A stretch of 64,000 nt of DNA from Atherinomorus stipes. Its lineage: Eukaryota > Chordata > Actinopteri > Atheriniformes > Atherinidae. This document shows, piece after piece, positions 28,101 through 43,100 of the stretch (the first letter of the stretch is position 1; every line of letters starts with the position of its first letter). A program made the translations under genes and the position numbers. The notes below the pieces were generated by a model. It had not been told where the DNA came from. It did not search any database and worked only from the letters and a program-made list of their open reading frames with translations. The DNA lies in contig JALJCO010010310.1 of assembly GCA_023101725.1 (NCBI GenBank), forward strand, positions 22,501 through 86,500, written 5' to 3'.

Positions 28101-31100
28101 GCCAAAGATCACTGTGGCTGAGCTCCAGAGATGCAGTAGGGAGATGGAGAAAGTTCCACAAAGTCAGTATCACTGCAGCCTCCACCAGTCGGGGCTTTAT
28201 GGCAGAGCGGCCCGATGGAAGCCTCTCCTCAGTGCAGACATATCAGGGTTCTCACTCTTTTCTAGAAGCTGTTTTCCAGGACTTTTCCAGACTTTTCCAG
28301 CTGCTACAGTACGAGTCCAGTTATGAAAACATAGACTAATAACTTCCACCACAAGCTTTTGGAGAAGTGTTCTACAATTGTAGCTTGTATTTTCTTTACA
28401 GCGATGAAGTAAAGACAAAATGGCAACGAAGCATCGATGAAACTGTGACAGGGGGATCATTTTCCAGGACAATTCAAGCTTTTCAAAGACATTTTACTCT
28501 TTTTTTTCCTCACTTTCCATGTGTTTTCTATCACTGGAGAAATGTTCAATCATTTTCCGGGTTTTCCAGGACGCGTGGGAACCCTGCATATGAAAGCCCG
28601 CATAGAGTTTGCTAAAAACACATGAAGGACTCCCAGACTGAGAGAAATAAGATTCTCTGGTCTGATGAGACCAAGATTGAACTTTTTGGAGTTCATTCTA
28701 AGCAGTATGTGTGGAGAAAACCAGGCACTGCTCATCACCTGCCCAATACCATCCCAACAGTGAAGCACGGTGGTGGCAGCATCATGATATGGGGGTGTTT
28801 TTCAGCTGCAGGGACAGGACGACTGGTTGCAGTTGAAGGAAAGATGAATGCGGCCAAGTACAGAGATCCTGGATCCAGAACCCTGACTTAAACCCAACTG
28901 AGCATCTCTGAGAGACCTGAAAATGGCTGAACACCACCGTTCACCATCCAACCTGCCAGAACTGGAGAGGATCTGCAAGAAGAACCAGAAGATCCCAAAT
29001 CCAGGTGTGGAACCTAGTTGCATCATTCCCAAGAAGACTCATGGCTGTACCAGCTCAGAAGTACTTCTACTCAGTACTGAGCAAAGTACTCAATACTTAT
29101 GACCATGTCATATTTCAGTTTTTCCTTTTTAATAAATTTGCAAAAAATTCGACATTTCTGTTTTTTTTCCGTCTAGATGAGGTGCTGAGTGACATTAATG
29201 AGAAATAAAATGAACTTTTGATTTTGGCAAATGGCTGCAATGAAACAAAGAGTGAAAAGTTTAAAGGGGTCCGTACCCACTGGAACTGTTGTGAATTTAG
29301 CCTTTTCTTTAACAGGAGGGGATGAATAATTTTGAGGACGACTGTATGTCCTTCTCCTGGTTGGGACGTATGTTTATTGGGGGGAAAGTATAATAAAAAG
29401 AAAGCAGAAGCAGTTCAGGTTGTACAAGCTGTGCATGTTAAACCCCGCCTTTTATTACGTCATGTTCTCCCGTAACAGCTGCGATCTGCTGGTCCAGAAC
29501 GCGGTCGTAGGACGGGTCTGAAGCTCTGGGCTGAAGTCATGCTCCTTCCCAGGTGGTTTTAGGTGTGGGGGAGCTTATCAACCTGCAGGGGAGGACACTC
29601 CCCCACCAGACAGCAGTCATCTCTCTCCTGCAACGACGCTACACGTCGCAAATTTCCCCTGCAGGAAGTCGGGACTCACTAGACGCTGATCGTTGCTTCA
29701 TTATCGGTGGTTTAAATGTTGCGGTGGCTCGTTTTAATTTCAGTGATGTTAAACATCTCTGGAGATTAGAAATAGAAATGCCTTCCTTCCATTCTGGCTC
29801 CGTTTTATTCCCAGTGACATTTAGCAGCAATCACACTGATTTACCAGGGAATTGATGATGCTAAAATATGCAGCGGACTAATTAATTCTAGCTAATGTGA
29901 TGCTTTTCAATGCACTCATTTGAATAATTATATGTTCTGCCAAAAAAACAAAACACTTTGGCTGTCAGGTGTTAACATTTCTTTCCCATCTCTGGGACAG
30001 AAGATAGCACGAGCTGGCACCGGAAGAGGTCTGGAAATTTCCATCCGCAAACACACACATGCAGAAATGTGACGGCTGTTTGACAGACTGTAGAAAACTA
30101 AACTGCATTTTAAACCAAATTTACAGACAAGTTTTGTTTTCATCTGTTCCAGTCAGAGTTAATCCACTCCACAGTTACTGTATTATGACGTATTTCTCAC
30201 CATCCAGATGATGGAATCAGGTGTTCCATCACTTCCATGGCCACAGGTGTATAAATGAAGCAGCTCGGCATGCAGACTGTTTCTACAAACGTGTGAAAGA
30301 ATGTGTCGCTCTCAGGAATCAGTGAATTCCAGCGTGGAACTGTGATAGGATGCCACCTGTGCAACAATCAGTGGTGACATTTCCTCCTAAATATTCCACA
30401 GTCACTGTCAGCTGGATTATAAGAAAATGGAAGTGTTTGGGAACGACAGCAACTCAGCCACGAAGTGTTCGTCCACGTAAACTGATGGAGCGGGTCAGTG
30501 ATGCTGAAGCTCATAGTGAGAAGAGGTGGCCAACTTTCTGCAATCAATCACTACAGACCTCCAACCTTCATGTGGCCTTCAGATCAGATCAAGAACAGTG
30601 ACAGAGAGCTTCATGGAATGGGTTTCCATGGCGACCAGCTGCATCCATCCATCCATCACCAAGTGCAATGCAAAGCGTGGATGCAGTGGTGGAAAGCAGC
30701 CGCCACTGGACTCTAGAGCAGTGGAGGCGTTCTCTGGAGGACCAATCACGCTTCTCCATCTGATAATCTGATGGAGGAGTCTGGGTTTGGTGGTTGCCAG
30801 GACAACGGTACTTGTCTGTCTGCATTGTGCCGAGTGTAAAGTTTGGTGGAGGGGGGATTATGGTGTGGGGGTGTTTTCAGGAGCTGGGCTTGGCCCCTTA
30901 GTTCCAGTGAAAGGAACTCTGAATGCTTCAGCATAACAAGACATTCTGGACAATTCCATGTCCCAACTTTGTGGGACCAGTTTGGAGCTGGCCCCTTCCT
31001 CTTTCCAACATGACTGTGCACCACAAAGCAGGTCCATGAAGACCTGGATGCAGAGTCTGGTGTGGAGGAACTGGACTGGCCTGCACAGAGTCCTGACCTC

Positions 31101-34100
31101 AACCCCATAGAACAGCTTTGGGATGAATCAGAGCGGAGACTGAGAGCCAGGCCTTCTGGTCCAACATCAGTGTGACCTCACAAATGTGCTTCTGGAAGAT
31201 GGTCAAAGATTCCCAGAAACACTCCTAAACCTTGTGGACAGCCTTCCCAGAAGATGAAGCTGTTCTAGCTGCAAAGGTGGACCAACGTCATCCTGAACCC
31301 GACGGATCAGGAATGGATGTTACTGAAGCTCGGGTGTGAGTCGAGGCAGGTGAGACGATACTTTGGGCAGTATAGTGTATATCTGCTTTCGTGCAGCCTG
31401 TGTAGACGCATCAAAAACAAGCGGGAAGTTAAAACATTACATCAGCACAAAGTTCAGGGACTTGATTTGCTACTTGGTTCATTCCCTACAAAATGCAACA
31501 TGAAAACGGCCGACTTTCATGGGGAACCGTGTTCCACATCCTGGTTTTGGTCTCCACAGTCAAATCCCACCCTCACACTGGCTACATTCATCTTCCACAA
31601 ACAGTTTTGTATGATTTAATTGCAGTGTGGTAAAATAAAGCCAGTCAGAGATGAACGACTTTGATTAACCTTTCAGCTGATTTGTTGCATGCCTGCATCT
31701 CTTCTGCAGAGCAGCTCAACCTGGAAATCCTTACAACACGGATGTCTCCAGATTATTTCCATTTCTTCATTCAGTGATTTCTGCTCCGGAGGTCTCTCAC
31801 AAAAGTTTATTATTTTCTCTTTTATTGCAAGAAATTCAAGAGGCAGAACAGCTATAAAAAATAAATAAATAAATAAAAGAGGCTGAGAACGATGAAAAAT
31901 GCAAAGCGCTGGGGAAATTATGATTAAGCTTCAACAGGCTTCCTGCCAGACTTTCACCGTGAAAAACGATCCGTAAACTGCTCTGAAAGTCTATTTAATT
32001 CATCATGAGAAACACATGTGGCTCTGAATGGCATTACGAAGGTAGAAGTAAACAACCGTGACATTTGGAGGGCAGGTTGGAGTTTGCTAGAAGCCCCATG
32101 CTTTTAAAGCTCGACGCAGAAGAGAAATTACAATAAAGATTTTTGACTGTTGATTTGGTGATATGGTGATAGTAAAACAGACTATTTTATAAGCAATAGT
32201 TTTAATCTTTTTCAAACAGGTATTTTTCCAAACAGAATGAAAGTTGCTAAAGTCATCCCACTTTTTAAAACAGGGGATAATCAAAGCTTTACTAATTATC
32301 GACCAGTGTCTTTACTTTTTACAATTTTCAAAAGTGCTTGAAAAATATTTGCACAAAAATGTGATAATTCTATTGAAGAGCATAAGTTATTGAGTGAGAG
32401 TCAGTATGGTTTTAGATCCAATAGATCTGCAGCTTTGGCACTGATGGAAATAGTGGAAGAAACTACAACTGCAACTGAAAATAAAAAATATACAACAGGG
32501 GTTTTTGTTGATTTGAAAAAAGCTTTTGACACTATAGATCACTATTCTCATTTCTGCAAACTGCAAACATACGGTGTGAGAGGAGTTGCGTTAAAATAGT
32601 TTAGTTATTCGGGGTTCCCACTGTTTTCTAGAAGTTGTTTTCCAGGACTTTATCCAGGACATTTTCAGGACTTTTCCAGCTGCTACAGTACGAGTCAAGT
32701 TATCACAACATAGACTAATAAATTCCCCCACAATTGTAACTTATATTTTTTTTCCAGCAATGAAGTAAAGACGAACAAAAGACGAAGCAGAGACAAAATA
32801 GAGGTGAAGTTGAGACGAAGCGTGACGAAACAGTGACATAGCAGCGACGAAGCAACAACGAAGCAAAGAGGAAGTGGTGTTGAAGCGGCGACGAGATGGA
32901 GGAAAACATTTTTTCCAGGACAACTCAAGCTTTTCCAGGACATTTTACTCATTTTCCCTGCGTTTTCCATGACTGGAAAAATGTTCCAGGTTCTCCAGGA
33001 CGCTTGGGAACCCTGCAGGACTCATGAAACTTGAGGACTTAGTTGAGCTACACACATTAGTTATGTACAAGGCAAAAAGTATTACCAGTAGGTCTGCAAA
33101 AGTTATTTTTAGTTCTGAAGATCAGGACAGTAAAAGAAAATTTCATTTTAAACATCAAAAGACTAGGACTACTTCAAAACAGAAGCGTACTTCAATATAT
33201 GGTGTCAAATTACAGATTTCATTACCACTCGAGCAGAAACTGTGTAACAATGTTTTTCAGTTGAAGGAAATGTATAAAAATGGAATATTTAGAGCGAATC
33301 AAACTGATTAATGATGCATCATTTGGACATGATGGAGATTGTAAATGTGAAAGTTTTTTCTTTGTTTTCTCCTTTTTGTCTGATAGGTTGATCGTCAAGT
33401 AATTTGACCATTTATTTGTTTTTTCTTTATGTACAAGAAAGGGGCAGGTATACCAAGATTTTCTTCTTCCTGCTCCTTTTCTATCGTGGTTATGCACGTT
33501 TACTGTGGATTAGATTTGAATTTATTTTGTTTTGTATGAAGTCTGTGCATAACCATGTTCAAAATAAAAATAAAATGAAATTTAATCTAAGGATGTCCCG
33601 ACACCGATGCCAGTATTGGTACTTGCTCTGATACTGGCCTACTTTACTCTTCAATGTGAGCGGCAGCTTTAGTTTACTTCTTTTTTTTTTCTTAACTAGA
33701 AAACACTTTTTACACGAGGATAGAAAATATATCTGACCCATATCAGGTCTCTGGGATATTTTTTCAAAACGTTGGCGGTGGTTGGAGCGGACTTTTTGAC
33801 CTAAGACCTTTAACCAGACCCAAAAAAGAAAGCTGTTTTTTTAAGACATTTTAAAGCCTTAAATTTAAAGTTGAAAATTTCAGACATTTCTAGTAGGAAT
33901 GCACAATGTAATCGGGCCCCTATTGGTATCGGTCCATATATCCTCCTTAAAACTGAGTATCGGACATCGGCCACCCCACCGATATTTAACCGATCAGGCC
34001 GCTGTTTCTAAAGTTAAAAAAAACAAAAAAAACAACTTCTTCAAAAATGTCTTTTTTTACAGAATTTAAAACTTCTGAAGACTAGGGGTGGGAAAAAATA

Positions 34101-37100
34101 TCGATACACTGAAATATCGCAATATTTTAATGCAAAATTTATTTATTTTACTAACAAAATCTTGTGATATTTCATCATTCTGTTACGAAATCTTGCAAGA
34201 ATTTAGAAAAATTTTGCAATATTTTCATATGCTGATATGATAATGACATTTAAAATCATGATATCGATCTATTTTACCAATGAAATGTCGTGATAATTCA
34301 TCATTCTGTTACAAAATCTTGCGAGAATTCACCAAAATTTTGTGATATTTACATATGCTGATATCATATTGACATTTAAAAACATGGTATCGATCCATTT
34401 AACTAACAAAATCTCCCAATATTTCATCGTTCTGTTAAAAAATATTGCTAGAATTCAAGAAATATTGTGAGATTTTGAAACAGAAGGATGAAATCTCACG
34501 AGATTTTGTAAATAACATAGATCGATACTGTGTTTTTAAATATAGATTTGATATTGGCATATGAAAATATCACGATATTTCAGTTTATCAATATATTTTC
34601 ACACCCATACTTTTTCAAAGTGTCTGAAATTGATAACAAAACTGTTATTTCCAATCAGTGCTTTTTTTTTTTTCAGCTTTAATATCGGGATCAATCATCG
34701 GTTATTGGCCACAAGTTATAAAATATCAGCATATCGGATATCGGCCAAAGTTCCAATATCATGCATCCCAAATTTCTAGACTTTTGAAGACCCAACAGGA
34801 ACCCCGACAGAGGCCATGCTAGGGCTGTGCAATATACCGAAATTTGATCGTGATTTCAATTTTCGTGATAAACGATCTCCAAACTCAAATAATCGAGTTA
34901 AAACGGTTTTTCATTGCATTTTTCTTTACACAATTTCTGCAACTTATTCTGAAGTTACAGTTCATTTCAGTGGCTTCCACTCTTGAGATTTGTTGGGTGT
35001 CATGAACAAAAAGGTTCGCTTTTTATTTTCTTTTTAATAGAAAAAAAATAGAAAAAAAAAATGTTAGCTTCTTTTAAACAGAAAATATTGATAGAAAAAA
35101 TGTTAGCTTTAGAATCCTCTCGCATTTTAATAAAGCTTAAAGGCTATTTTGGGATTTTTTTATACATATAAATAAGTATATTTATTGTATTCTTTAAATA
35201 TAGAAATATTTCAGAACAGCTATATAGTTTGTTTTGGATACATTTGTGTTTTCTATGTTTTTCATATTTATTTAATGTTCAAAGTATATTTATTTTATTC
35301 ATTTAATGTTTTATACACAGCAAAACAGCTGTAATATACACATTTGTTGCCTATATTTATTTTCAATTTGAAAGTTTTGGGTAAATATAGTGTTTTTTTT
35401 AATGAATAGTTAAATGTATTATGTAACTAAAGAATGATTGTCTGAATTATCGTGATTTCAATATTGACCAAAATAATTGTGAACAGGATTTTTTTCCATA
35501 ATTGAGCAGCCCAAGGCCACGCAGCAGACGTTCAGACCGGGCTTTTTTTTTTTTTGTCAATGGGAAAGGAGCGTGATGCCGATTATGAGCGGGTCAATGA
35601 GCGTTTGAAAAACCCACGTGAATCTGCTAATTTCAGTGGGGAAGCGGTTAAAATAACAAACTATTCTAACCGATGACCAGCCCAGAACTCCAACAGGCAC
35701 GTTTTCCTTCTACCAGCTGTATGAGGACAAGATAATTATAATAAATATCCATTTATGCGTCTTTTCTTTACCTTTTTGATGACAGGAACTTTGTTGTAGT
35801 AGCGAATGGAGTCTTTACCCAGAAAGTCGAATTCCACCACAAACTCGTTGCCATCCAGTTGGTCGTGCAGGGTGATGTGCTCGACCCGAAGCGAGCAGCA
35901 GCCGACTGTGTCCGCCGTCTCGCCCTCCTCCTTCTCGTTACCAGCCCTCAGCGCCAGCTTGTTCAGATCATAAGATGAAGAAACTGTCACACAAATCGTG
36001 TCACAAACACACAGCCTGCAATTTCATCATCCATCCCCTTCAACTCGCAGAGAAACGAACTCCAGACTCATGGAATTACGTCAGTGCTTCCTCACATAAA
36101 GAGCTGCGTTATAACAAACTGTAGAGCTCCAAAGAAAACCACAGAAAACATCATTTCATTCCTGATAATCTTTAGGGATGCATGATATTGGAATTTTGGC
36201 CGATATCCGATATGCCGATATTTTAAAACTGATGTGGCCGATAACCGATATCAATACCGATATTAAAGCTGAAAAAAGAAGCAGTCATTTCGTTTCTGAC
36301 ACTTTGAGAAAATACGGGTGGAAAAAATATCGATACACTGAAATATCACAATATTTTCATATTCCGATAACAAAATCGATATTTAAAAACGTGGCATCTA
36401 TTTTACTTTCAAAATTTCGCGTGATTTCATCATTCTGTTATGAAATCTTAGGATATTTCATGAATTCTCACGAGATTTCCTAACAGAACGATGAAATATC
36501 GTAAGATTTCGTTAGTGAAATTGACAGATACTGTCTTTTTAAATGTCAATATCTCATCAGCATATGAAAACAATCAGAAAATGTTTGTGAATTCTCGCGA
36601 GATTTCGTAATGGAACGATGAAATATTGTGAGTTTTCATTGGTAAAATAGATACTGCGTTTTTTTAAATGTCAATATGATATCAGCATATGAAAATATCG
36701 CGATATTTAAGTGTATCAATATTTTTTCCCACCTCTAGTAGTTTGAAGTTTTAAAGTCTGTAATAAAGAAGGTTTTTTTAGACATTAGAAACAGCAGCCT
36801 GATCGGTTAAATATCGGTGGGGTGGCCGATGTCCTAGACTCAGTTTTAAGGCCGATATCGACTGATTATATCGTGCATCCCTAATAATCTTCTGAGTTAA
36901 AAGCAGACCTTGTCTATGAAGTACAGGGCCACGGCTCGCTGGCGTCTGACCATCTCTCTGGACTTGAGATCCTGCAGGTACTGGTGACGGATGTCGTCCA
37001 CACGCGACTTCAGCTTCCGAGCAACTTCGTATTTCTCCCAATCCTTCTCTCCCTGTAGTTACAAGATAACGAGGAGGACGAGAAAGTGTTGACAAAAATG

Positions 37101-40100
37101 CGAAGCAGAAGAAAAGCCGGACAGAGACGGTGAGAATGAGGCGTCATGAACGGGGAAAAGAAGAACAAAGTAAGCATGAAATATACTCAAGTGACAGCGT
37201 GATAACGAAAAGCAATTTGTCCCTGAAAAGCCTCAAATGGAAACATTCAGTATGTTAATCATGATGTGAATGCGGGGTGCAGCACAAAGCCTCACAACTT
37301 AATGACTAAATTCTTGTCTTCTACTGTTTCTTGCTGGTAATCAAGTGCAACCAAAACACAATTAAAGCCACCATCAGTCAACATGCACCCTTACTGTCAC
37401 GAAGACAAACAGCGGAATAACTTAACCTTTCCTCATGAAAGATGATGAAGAGGGGACTGAGCTAATGGAAAGAACTGAGGAGGGGAGGAAGAGCATGATG
37501 GAAACCAGCTTTATTTACTATTATATTAGGTTTGAAACTGTTTAGTGATGTTAAATTCTTTGTGTTTTTGCAGAAAAATCTCATTTCAAATCAACAATTT
37601 GCTGAGAAAGTGAATATCTTTAGTTTTGTATTTATGCTTAATTTCTGCTTCATGCAAATAGTTCAGGGTTCCCACTCTTTTCTTGAAGTTATTTTCCAGG
37701 ACTTTTCCAGCTGCTACAGTACGAGTCAATTTATCACAACAATGACGAATAAATTCCACCACAAGCTTTTTGAAAAGTGTTCTACAATTGTAGCTTATAT
37801 GTTGTACAGTGACGAAGCGGCGACGAAGCAGCTACGAAGCAGCGACAAAGCGGAGATGAATCAGAGATGAAGCGGAGACAAAACGGAGATGAAATGGAGA
37901 GGAAGCTGATATGAAATTAGGGCTGCAACTATCGATTATTTTTGTAATCGAGTAATCTAGCGATTCTTCTGACGACAAATCGAGTAATCGGATAAATTGG
38001 ACATTTTGCAAGTTTTTTAAGTTTCACAACTTAAATTTATTGTAAGCAGCTAGAATTTCTAGCTTTCAGAGTTCTACAGTGCTGAGTTTTCCCTGAGATG
38101 CAGCACTGGTCAGTTTGTAGGGTCCCATACAGTTTTTCCTCCCTCCACTTTAGTTACGTTATCACCATAAAGCTGTTATGTTCAACAGAAATACCAGTCC
38201 GGGCGTAACGTCCCTTGCGTTAACGTTGTGCAACAGAAAAACCATTCGGCGGATGCGCAAAATGCAAAGAGTGAATTTAACGAATCCTCGAGGCAGTTAA
38301 TTTGCCTCGAGCAAATTTTATGAATCGAGTTACTCGAATTACTCGAGTAACCGTTGCAGCCCTATACGAAATTGATATGAAGCAGATACGAAATGGAGAT
38401 GAAGCAGCAGCAAAGCGGAGACGATGCGGAGATGAAGCAGAGACAAAACAGAGATGAAGCGGAGATGATGTGTAGGCAAATCAGAGACGAAACAGAGACA
38501 AAGCGGAGACAAAACGGAGACGAAATGGAGACAAAGCAGCGACAAAGCCGAGATGAATCGGACACGATACGGAGACAAAGCAGAGACAAAACGGAGACAA
38601 ACGGAGACGATACGGAGATTAAGTGGAGATGAAATGGAGACAAAGCAGCAACAAAGTGGAGATGAATCGGAGACGATGAGGAGACGAAGCAGCAAAGAAG
38701 CGGAGACGAAGCAGCAACGTAGCAGTGACGAAACAGACGAAACGGAGACAACGCGGAGACGAAGCGGAGACGAAGCAGCAACGTAGCAGTGACGAAACAG
38801 ACGAAACGGAGACAACGCGGAGACGAAAAAATTATTTTACAGGACAACTCAAGCTTCTCCAGGACATTTTACTCTTTTTTCTCATTGTTCATGTGTTTCC
38901 ATGACTGGAAAAGTCATTTTCCAGGTTTTCCAGGTTTTCCAGGATGCGTGGGAACCATGTTGTTGTGTTTCAAGCCGTTGTGGACAGGCTGAGTTTTATA
39001 TTGTAATGAGAAGACGTCAACTTCATCCCAAAAGGAAGCTGATGAAAGGTTTCTAGGAATTTGCTCCTGCACTTTTACGTCTGAAAAGCTGGTAAGAAAC
39101 TCGAGTTGTCAGTTCCATTTGCCACATTTTTAGTTGTTAACATAACAGCGTATATTAAACCACAGCGCTTCACCCCTGACTGAGACTAGATCAGAGACTT
39201 TACTCATCCAGACGGCGGAGTTCAGCGTAGGAAACAGGAGCATCGTACACTCGGGCTGCACATACTACACCCTGTAAAATCAACCAATTAAAATATCCAA
39301 ACACAAACCTGGTTACTTCACACATGGCTGCAGGCTACACACTATGGATCAGTATCAGCATTTAGCACCGGGTTAATTATGTGGCAGCATGCCCGAAAGG
39401 AGAGGAAAACCCATTCAGGTGTGTTTCTGTTTTGCTACATGCAACCATAAGCTGCCAGCTTCCAGCAGGGATGAAGCTGCAGTGGGCGACTCGTAGGTGG
39501 ACTTCTACCTCCACATCCTACGGTGCTGTACTCTTAACCTGAGCTGCCGCACGCTCAGATGACTCCAAGGATGCAACAGTACTCCCCAGCATCTGTGAAA
39601 AAGAAAGCCTGTGTGTGTAATTTCACTGGAATTTCAGCTTGAACCTTTGGTCTGAAGCTGCAGTGCAAACTGATAAAAGCAGCTTCTCCAACTGCACTGC
39701 AAAAACAACTCTTACCAAGATTTTCTCATTTCTATTCAAAATATCTCATCACGCTCTAAATAAGACAAAATTACTTAAAGAAAAACATTTAACTGAGATT
39801 TAAGATTTTCTTTTAAGGCAACAAATCTTATTTCAAGAAATCTTATCAAGAAAATTGATTCTTGAGATTTTGTTGCTTATTGCAAGCAACAACAACAACA
39901 AAAAAAACTCAGGCACTGTTAAAATAAGTAAAAAATATATATATTTTTTTTTTTTGCTTGCCAAAATGTTCTTGACAAGATTTCTTCTGATAAGATGTGT
40001 TGCCTTAAAACAAGATCTTATATTGCACTGAAATGTTTCTCTCCAAGTAATTTTGTCTGATTTTGAGTGTGATGAGACATTTTGACTAGAAATTAGATGA

Positions 40101-43100
40101 ATATACTTGGTAAGATTTGAATTTTTACAGTGCGCTCACTGTGAATCAAAAGAGAAACTAAAAAACTTTAACCACTAGTTAGGCCCAAACTTTTATTTGT
40201 GATGCAGCTCATGATTAACTCGTGATTAAAAATGCTTCAGAATTGTTGTGGGTAGAAATGAGATCACGATTTTTTAACGACTAATTGTGCAGCCCTACTA
40301 ACTAGATACTAATTCTTAGAATCGATTAGTATCGGAGTTTTTTTTTTTATATACTGTTATGATCCCCGGTCAGAAATAAGGGCTCTGCATTTCACCCATC
40401 GCCTAATGTATCAGAGAGCAGACGGCTGCTACTTATGAGCCTTGACAACCCTACTGTAGATACTCAGAGATAAGAGCTGGAATAAAACCTCTAAAACTGG
40501 AACCAGCATGTTCTTGTTCGTCTCTCGCTGTCCAGTAACCTGCATGAACCGCTTCTGCTAGTTTGTTCCTCTCCTCCGTCTGAAGCAAATCTGAAGTAAA
40601 GCAGCAAAATAAAAGAAATCTGAATCAGATCCATTTCTGCAGGAGACTTTAAAATAAGTACATTATCGTACGGAGTGGTGGTTATGAGTAACATCACCTC
40701 TGCCCCTCCAGACTCACCAGAGCCAATCACACGATGCAATCAGAGAAACGTGGAGCTGAAGCAGAGAGGAACCTCGTCAAACGATTATTTAATAGGTTTG
40801 TTAAATTAAGAGCGCTGCCAGATTGAATTTGTTTCTGGGGTTCAGCCCACTTTGCTCATCAATAACTGTGACTAACAAGAAAATCAAATCACATTTTAAC
40901 CACCAATCAATACTGGTGTTGACTTATAGTTTTTTCTTGCGCTTTAGTTTCCAGATAAAAGACGACTAATGACACACGAGCTGCCAGTCAGATTCCTCCG
41001 TGTGTGCGTGACTCGGAGTACCTTGAGCTTGGAGTTGGCATTGAGCATGATGTATTTGATGGAGCCCTGGATGTTTTCGGTCCAGCTGGCCAGCCACGTC
41101 ACCGTGTTGTCGTGCCGAACCTCCTTCCAGCGGTGACCAGCAGGCGGTACGGGGATGCACGATTCCCTGCCGGAGCAAATAAATGTGTCAAACTGTGCAC
41201 GCAAGCAGACGCGCTGGTTCTCAAACTAAGGGGAGGCTCCCCGGGGAGTCCCCGCAGCCCCTGCAGGGGGGCTCGGATGACTGGGGATATGATATAGAGC
41301 GTAACAGGATTCCATGATTATTAGTTCTGTAGGATGAATAAATGGATGCTATTATACGATCCTCAATGTCACTTAAATTCATTATTAATAAAGAAATGAT
41401 GTATTTTCAGCCCGGGCCACATTTGTACTTTTATTTGCACGGTAATTATTGACAGGCAGAAACATCTTTCCAGTAGGACCCCTGCTGAGAACATGGTTGC
41501 AGGCAACCGCTTAACTGCAGTTTAAAAACCGCATCTCTCCTGTTACAATGTGGAAACCTGCAGCTTGTTGACACGTGCGGTCTGTAAACGTACGCATCTC
41601 ATTTTCTAGGTGTGGTTTGCATTCAGGTGGCTCAATAGTCTGGAAAGTACGGTAGTTGTTTGTCGTTTTCTGTCTTTGTCTCCTTTCTCCACTTTTTACT
41701 CTCCCTTCTTTCATGCTCTGTCAGGTCTGTCAAGCTAAAAATGAAAATAAAAAACATCTAAGTCTCAAGAAGAGCCGGCTCCTCGGCACAACGTGGCAGC
41801 CGGACCATCATTCTGTTTATTATGATGCTGGACAACAGGACAAGTTAAAAACAACAAAGAAAACAAAATAAACATTATTATTGGGATAAAATAGACCCGT
41901 GTGTCCCAATCCCAGTTTGTGAGAATAAATGAATAATGAAAAACTCTAAACGCATAAAATTTCAGAGCAACATTCAGAGTGATCTGAAACATAAGAGTGA
42001 TGAACATCTTGTAAACATTTTCTGATTATTCTGGTTTAGTCAGAAAATCCTGCTTACTTGCTACAGTTGATGATCACATCCTCAGGCTGAATCCGTCTCT
42101 TCAGCATTCCCTGTTTAGGATGCTCGCCTCGACCTCGGAACAGACCTGGAGGCTCGATCTTAAAGTTGCCAATCCGCTCTTTGTGGTGATCCAGCAGACA
42201 GTAGCCGTACTCATCTATTATCTTCTGATTGGCCTCTTTTAAAGCCTACGTCACGGATTAGAAGAACAAAGCGTCAGGCGTTGAACCACGAACCACCTTA
42301 AATACCAACAATATTACTGTAGAAAAGATCTTACCAGCTTCTCCTCCTTGGTCTGGTTCCTCTTGGCCTCCACCTTGGCTTTATGCATGTTGTGGATTTC
42401 TCCAAAGTCACACTTGTCAAGGTTTTTGATGAGTGACTTCTCCTCCAGGGTCATTTCCTGCACATGCAGAAGGCGTGTTACACTCATGAAGATTTAACAT
42501 TATTTCTATTTTTCTCTTCGTTAAAAACCAGAATAAGCAAAATAAAGATATAGTACCTTGAAACAAAAGACTAGAAAATAGGTCTGTGCGATATACTGAT
42601 ATGGAATTGCGATATATATACATGAGAGTGTGATGATATTTACCCATATCGTTATATCACTGTATTAGTTGTGCAAATTTTTTTGCTTTGTTTTTCATAA
42701 TGACCCGGCTGCACCTCTACTGACTACAAAGGGGTCACCTGATTGTTTAATAAGGGTGAGAAAAAATATCGATACACTGAAATATCACGATATTTTCATA
42801 TGCCGATACCAGATCTATATTTAAAAACGTGGTATCGATCTGTTTTCCTAATGAAATCTCATGAGATTTCACAAAATACCACAAGATTTTGTAACAGAAT
42901 GATGGAATTTCATGTAGCAAAACGATATTTTGCAAGATTTCATTAGTAAAATAGATCGATACCGCATTTTTAAATATAGATATGGTATCATATGAAAATA
43001 TCGCAATATTTCAGTGTATTTATACTTTTTCCCACCCCTTTTATTTAAACTGTCTGGAAGAAATGAAACTTTCAGACAAATTAGTGTAAAAATACCGGTA

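Larger units (their letters stand above)
27425..29344 (+). mobile_element. Tc1-like transposon nest with broken transposase
   Basis: TA-flanked ends CAGTCGTCCTCAAAATTTTT and ATTTTGAGGACGACTG match the MITE at 43280-43793. Inside the ends is a Tc1-like element with long inverted repeats (GTTTCATTGCAGCCGTTTGC / GGCAAATGGCTGCAATGAAA). The transposase region starts near 27840; the element is itself interrupted at 28244-28586 by a CAGGGTTCCC-family MITE. Confidence 0.9.

Noticed and set aside
38339..38847. Minus-strand ORFs of about 160 codons
   Set aside because: Minisatellite of CAGGGTTCCC-family copy 4.
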